NCBI GenBank assembly: GCA_003508835.1
Contig: PUFA01000170.1
Coordinates: 2,232,001-2,296,000, forward strand
DNA from: Eonycteris spelaea
Taxonomy: Eukaryota; Chordata; Mammalia; Chiroptera; Pteropodidae
Direction of reading: 5' to 3'
DNA length: 64,000 nt
Shown here: in pieces, positions 11,653 through 22,079 of the stretch
How positions within the stretch are numbered: the stretch's first letter is position 1
Layout of the letters: every line of letters begins with the position of its first letter
Notes under the pieces: model-generated
What the model saw: the letters and a program-made list of their open reading frames with translations, nothing else
What the model was told of the DNA's origin: nothing
Database searches by the model: none
Made by a program: the position numbers and the translations under genes

Positions 11653-12194
11653 TTCCATTTCAGCCCCCAGGCCGTAATTCATTGGCACAGAGCCTGAGCA
11701 CACACCTAAAATACTGAAGAAGCATATGACCAAAGGAAGCTTTTCATCAAAAGCCAAGATATGAATTTACTTTGCTTTCTATTTCTTCTCTGTCTTCTCA
11801 TTACTTGACCCAAGATAGAGTATCAGCTGCAGAAAGTAAAAAAAATAAGGAAATTAAAGTCCTGGCTTTTCTATTAGAAGACCATTAAATGGGGACCCAG
11901 AGAACCAGAAAGTATTGAGACAATCAGAGAAAGAAGGGGTCTCTACAGAGTTATTTCATAAACTGATGTATAAACTTCTGGAATCACATCCCAATGTACA
12001 CAGGCATGGATCTGGCCCACAGCAGCATACTAAGTCTTTTAGAACTGTTGTTAAAATCACTTCTTAGGTCCCAGACTTGCCACTGAGTTATTTTTGCAAA
12101 TATACTGAACATAGCCCACAGGAGGTAGGATGGAAATTGTAGCCTGAATCTAGTAAAATAAAACTAAATAAAAAAATCAACCATCATCATAGAA
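11653..12194. other. Unassigned DNA upstream of HAL1
   Basis: No clear match. It may include more of the 5' part of the HAL1 element that becomes recognisable at about 12195. Confidence 0.4.
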
Positions 12195-12640
12195 TTTAAA
12201 CAAGACCCAGAGTTTCCGTAATCTAATATTGAAATTGTCCGTAATACAATCCAAATGAGGAATCAAGCAAAGAGCGGTTCACAAGGGAAAAAACAATCGA
12301 CAGGTGGCAGTGCTGAGACTGCACACATCTCTGAATTATCAGGCAGACTTTAAAAAAGCTATTATAACTGTGCCCCAAGAAGTAAGGTTGACACTTGAAA
12401 GAAATGGGAAAATGGAAAGTCTCAACAAAGAAAGATGATATAAAGATTAATAGAAAATTTTAGAATTGAAAAACATAATTACCAAAATAAAAATGACGGA
12501 GGTAAGTGTTAGTGACCTGGAAGCTAGATCATCTAAAATTATCTAATCTGAACAATAGCTAGTAAAAATAAAATAAAATAAAAATAAGCAGAGCCTCAGA
12601 GACTGGTGAGACAAACATAAAAACATCTAGAAAGAATAAA
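12195..12640 (+). mobile_element. HAL1 (half-LINE-1), 5' piece
   Basis: Sense HAL1/L1M ORF1-region sequence. Blocks: 'gacccagagtttccgtaatc', 'gaattatcaggcagacttta', 'agctattataactgtgcccc', then 'gcagagcctcagagactggt'. The consensus continues at 15991 on the far side of two inserted L1 copies, so this is the left half of a split element. The ORF1-like frame is destroyed by stops and indels. HAL1 carries only an ORF1-type gene and was mobilised by L1 machinery in early mammals. Confidence 0.75.
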
Positions 12641-12686
12641 ACAAAGCTCCAAAAAACAAACAAACAAATAAAACAAACAAACAAAA

Positions 12687-13497
12687 ATGGAAGCAATCTA
12701 CCAGATGCAGAGCTCAAAACAGTGGTACAAAGGATGCTTAATGAACTTAGGGGAAGAGTAGATGAGCTCAGTAAGAACTTTAACAGAAAGACAGAAATAT
12801 AAAAAAGAACCAGTCAGAAATGAAGAATACAATAACTGAAATGAAGAATACCATAGGAGCAATCGATAGTAGATTAGATGAAGCAGAGGATCAAATCAAC
12901 AATTTAGAAGATAAGGGAGCAGAAAACACCCAATCTGAACAGCAAAAAGAAAAATGGATCAAAAAAAAATGAGAATAGTTTAAAAGCCCTCTGGGACAAT
13001 GTCAAGTGTATCAACATTCCCAGCATATAGGCACTAGAAGGAGAAGAGAGAGAGCAAGGAATTGAAAACTTATTTTAAGAAATGATGAAAAACTTCCCTA
13101 ACCTGTTGAAGGTAATGGACATACAAGCCCAGGAAGCGCAGAGTCACAAACAAGATGAATCCAAAGAGGCCCACACCACACATCATGATTAAAATGCCAA
13201 AGCTTAAAGATGAAGAGAGAATCTTAAAAGCAGCAAAAGAAAAGCAATTAGTTACCTACAAGGGAGCTCCCATAAACTGTCAGCTGATTTCTCAACAGAG
13301 ACTTTGTAGGCCAGAAGAGATTGACATGAAATATTCAAAGTGATGAAAAGTAAGGACCTACAACCAAGATTATTCTACCTAGCAAAGCTATCATTTAAAA
13401 TTGAAAGACAGATAAAGAGCTTTCCAGATGGGAAAAAGGTGCCTTTTTCATAAACACCAAACCAGTTTTACAAGAAATGTTAGAGGTACTTCTTTAA
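12687..13497 (+). pseudogene. L1 ORF1 remnant (nucleic-acid-binding chaperone)
   Basis: L1 ORF1p is a coiled-coil, RNA-binding chaperone that coats L1 RNA. An ATG lies at 12687. The following region has the coiled-coil-encoding pattern ('gcagaggatcaaatcaacaa'). At 13155-13343 a frame encodes the conserved RRM/C-terminal segment, including RPTPHIMIKMPKLKDEER and AAKEKQLVTYKG. The C-terminal part (LQPRLFYLAKLSF) follows in a shifted frame, ending at a stop near 13495. Stops (for example around 12969) and frameshifts show it is dead. Confidence 0.8.
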
Positions 13498-13536
13498 GAA
13501 GAAAAAAGAAAAAAGATAAAAAATATTAATAATAAA

Positions 13537-13806
13537 ATGGCAATAACTACATATCTATCAACAGCTACTTCAAATATAAATGGATTAAATGTTTCAATCA
13601 AAAGACATAGGAGGCTGAATGGATAAGAAAACAAGACCCTTTCATATGCTGCCTACAAGAGATTCACTTTGGATTGAAAGGCACACACAGACTGAAAGTA
13701 AAGGGATGGAAAATGTATTTCATGAAAAAAAAAGCTGGGGTAGCAATACTTGTACCAGATAAAATAGACTTTAAAACAAAGGCTATTACAAGAGACGAAG
13801 AAGGAC
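13537..13806 (+). pseudogene. L1 ORF2 endonuclease-domain remnant
   Basis: Start of L1 ORF2, the protein whose N-terminal apurinic-type endonuclease nicks target DNA. After the ATG at 13537 the conserved SNINGLN motif is readable. A frame-shifted stretch then gives AEWIRKQDPFICCLQEIHF, in which QEIHF replaces the usual QETHF around the catalytic glutamate, and then THRLKVKGWK and KKAGVAILVPDK. The domain stops abruptly after RDEEGH at the deletion junction. Premature stops and frameshifts are present, so it is non-functional. Confidence 0.8.
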
Positions 13807-13807
13807 A

Positions 13808-14063
13808 CAGTAATTCCACTCCTGGATATTTGTTCAAAGAAATCCAAACCAGTACTTCGAAGGGACATGTGAATCCATACATTCATTGCAACATTGGATA
13901 AAGAAAAAGTAGTACATATATAATGGAATGTTACTCAATCATAAAAAAGAATAAAATCTTGCCATCTTCAATCACATGGATGAAAGAGAATATTGTGTTG
14001 ACTGGAGTAAGTCAGACAGAGAAAGACAAATACTATATGATTTCACTTATATGTGGAACCTAA
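13808..14063 (+). pseudogene. L1 ORF2 C-terminal remnant
   Basis: This is the extreme C-terminus of ORF2, joined directly to the endonuclease fragment. The blocks 'agtaattccactcctggata', 'acaatcataaaaaag'-like sequence and the closing peptide QTEKDKYYMISLICGT, followed by a stop at 14061, identify it. Everything between the endonuclease and this point is absent. Confidence 0.75.
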
Positions 14064-14375
14064 AGAACAAAAAAAACAAGAGAAACAAACTCATAGATAC
14101 GGAGAACATTTTGATGATTACCAGATGGGAAGAGGGTTAGAGGGGTGAGTGAAAAGGGCAAAGGGATTAAGAAGTAAAAATTGGTAGATAAAAAATAATA
14201 AAGTACAGCATAAGGAATATAGTCGATGATATTGTAATAACAATGTATGGTGTCACATAGATACTAGATTTATCGGAGAGATCATTTATAATTATACAAA
14301 TGTCTAATCACTATGTTGTACACCTGAAACTGATCTATTATATGCCAAGTATAATTTAAAAAATAAAATATTAAA

Positions 14376-15725
14376 ATGACTTTATTACCTAAAGCATTAT
14401 ACAGATTAAGTGCAATCTCCATCAAAATCCCATCAGTATTTTTTAAAGAAATAGAACAAAAAATCATCAGATTCGTATGGAAGTACAAGAGACCCCAAAT
14501 AGCCAAAGCAATCCTAAGGGAAAAAAAAAACAAGGCTGGAGGCATCACTCTGCCCGACTTCAAATTATACTACAAAGTGACAGTAATCAAACGGCATGGC
14601 GTCGGCAGAAAAACAGACACATGGACCAGTGGAACAGAACCGAGACTCCAGAAGTAAACCCCTGTTTATATGGGCAAATAATTTTTGACAGAAGAGCCAA
14701 AAGCATACAGTGGAGAAAGGAAAGCCTCGTCAATAAATAGTGCTGAGAAACCTGGAAAGCCGCCTGCAAAAGAATGAAACTAGACTGTTGTCTATCACCA
14801 CACACCAAAATTAGCTCAAAATGGATTAAGGACCTGAATATGAGACCTGACACAATAAATTGCATAGAAGAAAACATAAGAACTAAACTCAAGGACCTTG
14901 GACTTAAAGAGGATTTTATGAATTTGACCTCAAAGGCAAGGGAAGTAAAAGCAAAATTAAATGAATGGGACTATATCAAACTAAAAAAGTTTCTGCACAG
15001 CAAAAGAAACTGTCAACGAAGTAAAGAGACAACCATCCAAATGGGAAAATGCAAACAATGCCTTCGATAAGGGCCTTACATCTAAAATATACAGAGAACT
15101 CATACAATTCATTAACAACAAAAACCAAACAGTCCAATTAATAAATGGGAGGACCTGAAAAGACACTTCTCCCAAGAAGATATATATATGGCTAACAAAC
15201 ATATAAAAGGATGCTGAATTTCACTAACTATTAGGGAAATGCAAATCAAAACCACAACGAGACACATCTCACACAAGTATTAGCAAGTGTTAGAGAGGAT
15301 GTGGAGAAAAAGGAACCTTCATATACTGCTGATGAGACTGCAAATTCGTACAATCACTATGGAAAATAGTAAGGTAGTTCCTCAAAAATTAAGAATAGAA
15401 TTATCATATGACCTGGCATTGCTCTTCTGGGAATCTACCCCCCTCCTCCAAATTGAAAACATTTACCCATAAAGATAAATGCATCTTTATGTTCATTGCA
15501 GCATTATTCATGATGCCCAAGACATGGAAACAAGTGAAGTGCCCTTCACGAGATGATTGGATAAAGAAGATGTGGTAGATATACACAATGGAATATTACT
15601 CAGCCATAAGAAAAGGTGAAATACTGCCTTCTGCTACAACATGGATCAATCTTGAGATTATCATGCTGAATGAAGTATCAGACAGAAAAAATTGAAAACC
15701 ATATGATTTCACTCATGTATAAGAT
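14376..15725 (+). pseudogene. L1 ORF2 C-terminal half, degraded
   Basis: Codes in broken frames for the post-reverse-transcriptase part of L1 ORF2. Readable pieces include KEIEQKIIRFVWKYKRPQIA and AGGITLPDFKLYYK (14376-14657), NMRPDTINCIEENIRTKLKD (14774-15070), and further on the IKKMW/IEYYSAI-type segment. At least two frameshifts and several stops separate them. The catalytic reverse transcriptase core is not included because of 5' truncation. Confidence 0.8.
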
Positions 15726-15940
15726 ATAAAACTGAAAACAATGAACAAACAAGACAAACAGACACTCATGGACACAGACAACAGTTTAGTAGTTATCAGA
15801 GGCCAGGGAGGTATGGAGATTTGATTTTGGGTGGTAAATACACAATGCAATATACATATGACATATTAGTAAATTTTATACTCAAAACTTACATAATTTT
15901 ATTAACCAACGTCACCAAAATAAATGTAATAAAATCAAAA

Positions 15941-15988
15941 AAAGAAAGGAAGGAAGGAAGGGAGGAAGGAAGGAAGAAAGAAAGAGAA
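15941..15988. repeat. (GGAA)n microsatellite grown from an L1 tail
   Basis: About ten GGAA/GAAA units at the end of the L1 poly(A) tail, a common evolutionary fate of LINE tails. Confidence 0.9.
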
Positions 15989-15990
15989 AA

Positions 15991-16660
15991 ATGTTTGAAT
16001 GACTGAAAAATTTTCAAATTTGTTAAAAGGCCTAAATCTACAGATTTGAAAAAAATCATTAAATTTTATAAAAGATAAGCTCAAAGAAATCGATGCTCAG
16101 ACACGCAATAATGAAACTGCTAAAACTAAAGACCAAGGAAAATACCTTTAAAACAGCCAGAGAAAAATGATGCATAATGCATGATATGCAGATAACTATG
16201 GATTTCTCATCAGCAGCCATGTGGGCCAGCAGGAATGAAACATCTTTAAAACACTGAAAGTAAAGCACTGTCATCCACTAATACTCTGTGCACTGAAAAT
16301 ATTCTTTAGGAATGAAGGTGAAATGAAGATATTCTCAGATAAAGGAAAACAAAAAGAATTTACTTCCTGTTGACCTGCCAGAAGGAAATGATACAAGAGC
16401 GAAAATTGGAACATCAAGAAAAAGAAAAAAATAATAGAAATGGGTAAATACCTTTGACTATTTTTTTTCTTAAATCCTTTAAAATATGTATAATGGTTAA
16501 AAATAAAAATTGTAACATAGTCGGATAAGGTTTTCTATATATGTAGATATAATACATACAAAACCTGCAATATAAATGAGAAGGTTGGAGGGTCCTCTGT
16601 GGTGATAAGTTTTCAATATTCCACCTGATAAATATGAATTGTACATGGCTAACAACTGAT
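15991..16660 (+). mobile_element. HAL1, 3' piece
   Basis: HAL1 resumes with 'aatgtttgaatgactgaaaa' (consensus 'atatttgaagaaataatgg'). It continues through 'aaaacagccagagaaaaatg', 'ggatttctcatcagcagcca', 'aatattctttaggaatgaag' and 'agatattctcagataaagga', then into the HAL1 3' region ('tatatatgtagatataatac'). No ORF2 lies between ORF1 and the 3' end, which is the hallmark of HAL1 rather than a full L1. The ORF1 frame is disrupted. Confidence 0.75.
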
Positions 16661-16920
16661 TCTGGCTGTAGGCTGGAAATCCAACATACGATAAAAATGT
16701 CTGTGCGTGGTCTCTCCATGTGTCTTGAGCCTCTCACAGCCCGGCAGGTGGATTCCAAGTAGGAGGATCCAAGAGTGAGTATTCTAAGAAGCCCAGGTGG
16801 AGCTACAAAAACTAAGACCTAGCTTTGGGAATACCACAGAATTATTTCTCATGCATACTATTGGTCAAAATTCTGAGCCAGCCAGATTCAAGTGGAGGAC
16901 ACTGAGTAGAGTCATGAATT
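16661..16920 (+). repeat. Ancient interspersed repeat, LTR/MaLR-like (class unresolved)
   Basis: Blocks 'ggtctctccatgtgtcttga', 'cctctcacagcccggcaggt', 'ccaagagtgagtattctaag', 'ctattggtcaaaattctgag' and 'agccagattcaagtggagg' occur in the order of a widespread mammalian repeat I remember, but I cannot name its class with confidence. Confidence 0.5.
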
Positions 16921-17592
16921 TTGAGCAGTGCAGCTCATTTTCTGACTATTTTTATAAACTAACTACCCTGCCTACCCTTTGGTGCCCAGTGATCTACGTC
17001 CTTCACATATGGAAAATCTTCTCATCCCCACCTGAGACTTGCAAAGTCTCATCCTATCACCACATTGGCTCAAACTGGAAGTTGAGGAGCTTATCATTTA
17101 AATTAGGTTGAGGTATAACATCATTCTGTCTGATTTTAAGGTCTGTGAACTAATTACACAAGTTATCTGTCTCCCACACTAATAACATGTTTTGTGTGTG
17201 GGAGACACACACAACATACACATCTGATACAAAACAGTAACGAGTATGAGATACAATAGACACTTGCATTTAAAAAGCTGGTGTGAAACACAGTGTCTAC
17301 CAGGGCCTCACAAAGTTTCTGAAGTCCAGGCAAGCGCACATCACTCATTTCTCAATCAGGGATGAGTCCTGTGCCCTGGGAGTGATTGTCCACTCTTGAC
17401 TTCATTATAAATGGCCTATCCACCACTGAGGACCTTTCTCAGCCTGCTTCTGCCTGTACAAGGCTGGAGACTAAATGGTTCTTTTCATTTTGAACTGTCT
17501 GTCTGTTGAACACCAGTCCAAGCTGGTGTTGCTTCTGCCAATACAACTTTCTTAAAACTTTGTGAGTTTTTTATCAATCTTATTAGTCTCGC
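16921..17592. other. Unassigned DNA ending in an A-rich tract
   Basis: Contains a purine/CA-rich stretch with an imperfect inverted repeat near 17163-17212 (gtctcccacac and gtgtgggagac). The part before the A-rich tract (17400-17590) resembles the end of a retroelement, but I cannot name a family. Confidence 0.35.
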
Positions 17593-17637
17593 GAAAACAA
17601 AACAAAACAAAACAAAACAAAAACAAAAAAAAAAAAA
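17593..17637. repeat. (CAAAA)n / A-rich tract
   Basis: Five or six CAAAA units followed by a run of A. It could be the tail of an unrecognised sense-strand retroelement. Confidence 0.9.
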
Positions 17638-18394
17638 CCTCACCATAAATCTCTTTGAAATAGTGTATTTTCTACCTTTGGCTGAGAAACATCATCCTAA
17701 GGGACGATGCCCTTTTGGTTCTTTTAAAGCGTGCCTTAAATTTTTGATGTGTTCTAACAGAGCTTTTAGCCACATCTTTGATTTGAACTTCACTCTGAGA
17801 CTACAATTCACTGACAATGTCCTGGATTTGATAAATGTCCTGTGGCATTTCTTACTTTGTAAGGCAAGAGAGTATGAAAATGATTTTATTTTTTAACCCA
17901 GAAAGTCCTTAAATCCTTTATATTTCCTATAACGTTTGTTAAAAAACTGAATAGGAGACTTTTTAGTTCATCTCTTCTATCTCCTTACCTTATCATATAC
18001 GGCTAAAAGAAACCAGTTGCCACTTTCAACATATGCAGGAAGGTCTCCTTAACCAAATCCACCAAAACCAATTGTTAGGTACATTTTCCATTTGCAATGT
18101 GACTGAAATGTTTGCTGCTGAATAAAAAAGATCTCCTGTTTAGTCTCCAATACCATTTCTCACTGTCTTTCAAGCATTCGCTGTCTCCTTAAGGCCTCCC
18201 ACTAAAGTTTTGGGTTGTTTGTTGCTGCAGCACAGTCTAAACTTTCCTGAACACTATATACACTTTCACCTGATTTTCACAAGAAGCCTATCAACAAAGA
18301 TGTGTCTCTTATTCCAGTACCTGTCTAATCAGGAGGCGGCTAGGGGCCCTGCCAACATCACTGTTGTCCTAACCATCTGGAAGAGCCAGTACAT
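17638..18394. other. Unique non-coding DNA
   Basis: No gene or named repeat recognised. A 77-codon frame (17663-17896) has no recognisable domain. Confidence 0.4.
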
Positions 18395-18610
18395 GGAAAA
18401 GCACCAGGCATGTGGCAGAGGGAAAAGAGAGCTCTGGAGGGTCGTCCACAGGCAAGGAAATGCTCAGCCCAGAAGGGAGACATGTCACTTCCATTTACAA
18501 GTCATTACCTGAAGAAAGTGGCATGGCCATGTTGGGTGCAACTAAGTGGGAATGCACAAACCTATCACATACTTAGAAGGAGACAGAAATAAATTTTTGA
18601 CCAGCCCAAA
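18395..18610 (+). repeat. Ancient interspersed repeat, class unresolved
   Basis: Blocks 'gggaaaagagagctctggag', 'cacaggcaaggaaatgctca', 'gacatgtcacttccattta', 'cacatacttagaagga' and 'aatgactactac' match the order of a common mammalian repeat in my memory (LTR-like). Class and strand convention are uncertain. Confidence 0.45.
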
Positions 18611-18794
18611 TGACTACTACCTCATGAGAAGCTTCCAGTATAGTTCTTGTCATAAAGTGGACGCCCCACAAATAGTTACTATTATAGCCATTGACATTAT
18701 TATTATTGTATCCGCTATGGTCTGCTCTTAGGCCTGCATACTGCTCACCATCTGTTCACCTGTAGCCTTGTGATGTAATATAAAATAAATGGAA

Positions 18795-18885
18795 CTGACA
18801 TCTGAGTCCGAATTTGGCCGTTTACCAGCAGTGTAAAAGTGGGCAAACCATTTGATATCTATGTACTTTCATTTAAAATTTATTT
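18795..18885 (+). repeat. MIR SINE fragment
   Basis: 'gagtccgaatttggccgttt', 'accagcagtgtaaaagtggg' and 'caaaccatttgatatctatg' follow the MIR core order (ggttcgaatccc, tagctgtgtgac, aagtcacttaacct). Divergence is high. Confidence 0.5.
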
Positions 18886-20494
18886 TGCTAATTTAAAAGT
18901 ATAATACAGATACTGGCTAATCGATAACAATCTTAAGGCTCTGCCTCATTTTAAATCTTATTCTCCCCATGTTGCCATTGCTTCTCTTGGAACTCTTAAC
19001 CCTTTCCAAAACCCAAACTGTCCACGGGAACGCCTCTTTCTATACAGTCCGGGCAATTTTCCAAATGCTGCCCATTGCAAGTTACCTCTTTGCATGCTCT
19101 TTTCCCCCGTGCTCTCATTGTCAGCCCGTTCTGCTACGCCTAAAAAGATTTTCTGGAGTGCATCCCTTTTGTTCTGAGCAAGTTCTCAATAACCTTGACT
19201 TAGTTACGGTGTTCCTGGCTGATGCTCTTCAGCCCTTTCCTGACCTTAGCACCTGATGTAATTTTTCTGTCTGACTCACCTCTTGGCATCATCCTTTTTC
19301 ATGTCAGTGTTGTTGTCATTTCTTCTAATATCATGATTCTACAGTTCCTTGCAAACCTCCAGCTTCCTCAATTTTAACTTATTTACTTTCGTCTTTGTTC
19401 ATTTCCAAAAACCATGATGTCAACCTTCCTGTCATAGTATCAACAAAGCCGCTTAAAATTACAACTATGCTATGAAAGATAGGTGTAGTTTTCTATGACT
19501 GTGTAATAAAAGAATCAACCTAATTAGAGGTAGGGGTTGGGTTTCCCTTTGAAAGCGTGATTAAGTTAAAATCTGAAAAGAAAAAAAAAGTGGGGAAAAA
19601 TTATGCCTTGCTATCATTTAATGATGTTCCAATCCCATTATCTCAGTTCTGAGTTTCCATTTGACTACAGTCATATTACCTTCTAATGGTACTATGTTTT
19701 ATGTTACATATTATTTCAAATTCCAGACTCTAAACGTACCTATATTTTCCTTCTATACCTGTCACTTGACTCCCTACCCACAATTGGCTTCTATTGTCAA
19801 TGTCAGGTTACACACTAAAATGTCCCAACAGGTTAATTTTACTGTCAGTCTCCATGTTCTTCTATCTAATACGTGTGCCCTGCCCCAATTACTCTTTGTT
19901 ACGTCAGCCTATTTCCTCACAGTAAGTCAAAATCTAAAATTACCTTTTTTTGTTTTTGTTGTAGTTCTCTGCTTTCTATTTGACACAAATCGCCACCATC
20001 GAGAATACTCCCTGGCATAAATGATGTCGTTAATAAGTACGTGTTAAACAAACAAACAAATGTTCTTTCCTTGTTTCTTTCACCGAGACGTGGAGAAACC
20101 TTGATGGTTGAGAGCACCATAAATTGAAACCATCTCATCTCAACGAAGCAACTCAGTTTTCTTTTGCAAATCACCTGTTAACTGTCCTTTACATTTTCTG
20201 TAGCATTTGTTCTAGAAATCATCCTGCCACTCTCACTTTCAATAGATGACTTCTAATTTGCTAAGATCCAAGTGAGCTCCGTCAGATACGCTCCTCTTTT
20301 GCTGTCCTCATTTTTCCAGCGTCTGTGTCATTTGAGCCATTCTCTTTGAGTTGAAAAGATTAAGCCAATTTGATATAATGACTCAATTTTCACTCATTCA
20401 TTTATTAGCGCCTTTATCAAAAATGTTTTGATGTCCTTTGTGTAGAACAACAGGGATGATCTTTTACACTAAGAAGCTCACGTGTTCTGTGATG
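18886..20494. other. Unassigned, partly pyrimidine-rich DNA
   Basis: 1.6 kb with C/T-rich texture similar to diverged L2 3' regions, but without blocks I can align. A weak antisense L2 resemblance lies at about 19530-19590 ('gtttccctttgaaag'). Frames of 95 codons (18969-19256) and 119 codons (19661-20020) lack any recognised domain. Confidence 0.4.
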
Positions 20495-20586
20495 ACTGCA
20501 CGCTCAAGGCCCTGCACAGTCTGTTTGGCCGTGATCTCTGCACCCACAGCTCTTGCTTTCTCCTATTTGCTCACTGTGCTCTAGGC
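20495..20586 (+). mobile_element. L2 LINE, left half (split by a hAT element)
   Basis: 'caaggccctgcacagtctgt' and 'tttgctcactgtgctctagg' match the L2 blocks 'caaggccctgcatgatctgg' and 'ctcactctgctccagcc'. The next consensus block appears only after 20801, so the element is interrupted. Confidence 0.7.
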
Positions 20587-20801
20587 CAAGTACTACTATT
20601 CGTGTGCTGTCCAAGAGAACTTTTGGAGATAAAAATATCTTCTTTTTGCACATCTATATAACAGCTACAGGGCTCACCTAGCTAGAGAGCACTTGAAGCA
20701 TTGCTAGTGACACTGAGAACCGAATTTTAAATTTTATTTAATATTAATTTCTATCTAAATTTAAATATGTATGTGAGTCACTACTGTATTAGACAGCACA
20801 T
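20587..20801 (+). mobile_element. hAT-Charlie-type DNA transposon (MER33-like) inside L2
   Basis: Contains 'gtgctgtccaagagaacttt' near its left end and 'attagacagcacat' at its right end, giving inverted gtgctgtcc/agacagcac termini. Internal blocks are 'gagcacttgaagcattgcta' and 'ccgaattttaaattttattt', typical of a Charlie-derived element with 'attgagcacttgaaatgtgg'. The host L2 'gctccagcc' site is present on both sides as ctctaggc (20579-20586) and ctctagca (20802-20809), consistent with an 8-bp target duplication. Subfamily name uncertain. Confidence 0.75.
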
Positions 20802-21240
20802 CTCTAGCACTCTTGTGTTTTATCAGTTCTACTAGTTCCTTTCACATAGCAAGTTATATTCCTTCTCGGGACCTTTGCACATGCTGTTTTCTCTGCCCAG
20901 AGTGTGTACTGTGCACTCGGCACACTCTCACAGAACTGCTCGCATGGTACACACGTCTCTTCCTTTAGAGCTTGGCTTAAAGGCACCCCGTTCCTCTTCC
21001 ATCCTTCTCTGTCTTCTTTATATTTTTTATCTCTTCCTTTTGCTTGTTTCCTTCACAGAATTTATTAAAACTGAAAGTATGTCATATTTTTGTCTGCTTT
21101 CTTGTTAATAGTGTCTCTCTCTCATTAGAAGGTAGGCTTAATGAAGGCAAGATGATGCATATCCTGTAAATCCATAGACTAAAACATTGGCCATCATACA
21201 GTAGACATTTAAAAATATTTTTGGATAATGAAGTGAACAA
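20802..21240 (+). mobile_element. L2 LINE, right half with 3' end
   Basis: 'tctcgggacctttgcacatg', 'ctgttttctctgcccagagt', 'attagaaggtaggcttaatg' and 'tacagtagacatttaaaaat' match successive L2 3'-region blocks, ending in an aatgaa-type tail. This is the continuation of the L2 left half at 20495. Confidence 0.8.
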
Positions 21241-21329
21241 ATGTTGGCTGTAATTTCTATATGTAAAATATGTGTGAGAGGACTGAAACACTGAAGAAAA
21301 TATGGCTTGGACAGAAGCAGATAGAGTGC

Positions 21330-21475
21330 AGCGAAGACTTTTATGGGCTAAGTGGAAAAGATAGTGAAGACAGTTCTAAGCAGAGGAAACGTTCTGTGTA
21401 AATGCACAGAAGCATGAAAAGTATGACCTGTGTGATAACAGAGAGAAATTACTTGTGACTGAAGTGTTGCTCTGT
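21330..21475 (-). mobile_element. L2 LINE fragment
   Basis: Antisense L2 on the plus strand: 'ctaagcagaggaaacgttct', 'gtaaatgcacagaagcatga' and 'ttacttgtgactgaag', corresponding to 'agcaagtgcaaaggccctga' and neighbouring blocks. It is tail-to-tail with the preceding sense L2. Confidence 0.65.
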
Positions 21476-22079
21476 TTCCTCATTTGAGACCATGACTTTC
21501 TTCTCAGGAAAAGACTTGATTCCTTTCCAAGATAAATTCCACCAGCAAGGTTCTTGGTCTGGTACTTCCTCCACTGCCCGCCCTATGGAGCGTGCCTCAT
21601 TTATCATCTTTTTATATTTGCTCAATTTCTTTATTTCCACTGACTTCCTAGTCTGCCTAACATGTATGATTGGGTAACACTGATAGTAGGAAAAAAATCC
21701 CTCCCATTAAGTCCATAGCACCTTAAAATCTTGATGTTCTTTTCCATACAAAGCTGTAAAAACTGTTCTATGTATGCGGCCTCGACGTGCTCACTTCTTC
21801 GTCATGTCTTTTGCTCCACCACTAGATTAAGCTGCTCTTGCGAAGGCAGCGTGTCTCTCATTATTTTTCTTCCTTGTCTAAAACTTCGAATAGTCTTTTA
21901 GAGCCAGATGATAAAAGGGTGAATTTTGAAGCTTTCAATGGAAATCACACTCCACACCTGAACAGCTCTAGCTTCACCTTTCCAAATGTTTTTACTACTG
22001 CACCATAATGTAGTTGAAATGGCCTATTTTACTAATATACTTTCTGTAGTTGGTGACCTTGGCTGTCCCCACATTGGGA
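21476..22079. other. Unassigned DNA
   Basis: No confident match. 21800-21880 has a faint L2 3'-end texture. Confidence 0.4.

Larger units (their letters stand above)
12653..14362 (+). mobile_element. L1 LINE with large internal deletion (inside HAL1)
   Basis: An L1 copy in sense orientation that starts near a (CAAA)n patch (12653-12686). It retains ORF1 (12687-13497), the start of ORF2 (13537-13806), the very end of ORF2 (13808-14063) and a 3' UTR ending 'tatgttgtacacctgaaact' plus an A-rich tail. That 3' end is typical of older laurasiatherian L1s. Roughly 3 kb encoding the rest of the endonuclease, the reverse transcriptase and the cysteine-rich region is missing at a junction at about 13806-13808. 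It interrupts HAL1 and is followed directly by a younger L1. Confidence 0.85.
14363..15990 (+). mobile_element. 5'-truncated, bat-type L1 LINE
   Basis: A sense L1 beginning in the C-terminal half of ORF2, directly downstream of the A-rich tail of the preceding L1. It runs through ORF2 to a 3' UTR with 'acacaatgcaatatacatat' and a terminus 'gtcaccaaaataaatgtaat'. The poly(A) tail has become a (GGAA)n tract (15941-15988). HAL1 sequence resumes immediately afterwards. The 3' end differs from the older L1 next to it and resembles L1 ends I associate with bats. Confidence 0.85.

Noticed and set aside
11335..11757. 120- and 70-codon frames encoding FSFLF and KEKKR repeats
   Set aside because: Translation of (TTTTC)n and GTTT tracts.
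17163..17215. Inverted repeat gtctcccacac/gtgtgggagac as a microRNA hairpin or terminator
   Set aside because: The arms are about 11 bp around a short AT-rich loop, too short for a pre-miRNA, and there is no conservation evidence.
18969..20020. 95- and 119-codon frames with hydrophobic N-termini resembling secreted peptides
   Set aside because: No recognised domain, no splice or promoter context. Composition follows the surrounding pyrimidine-rich DNA.
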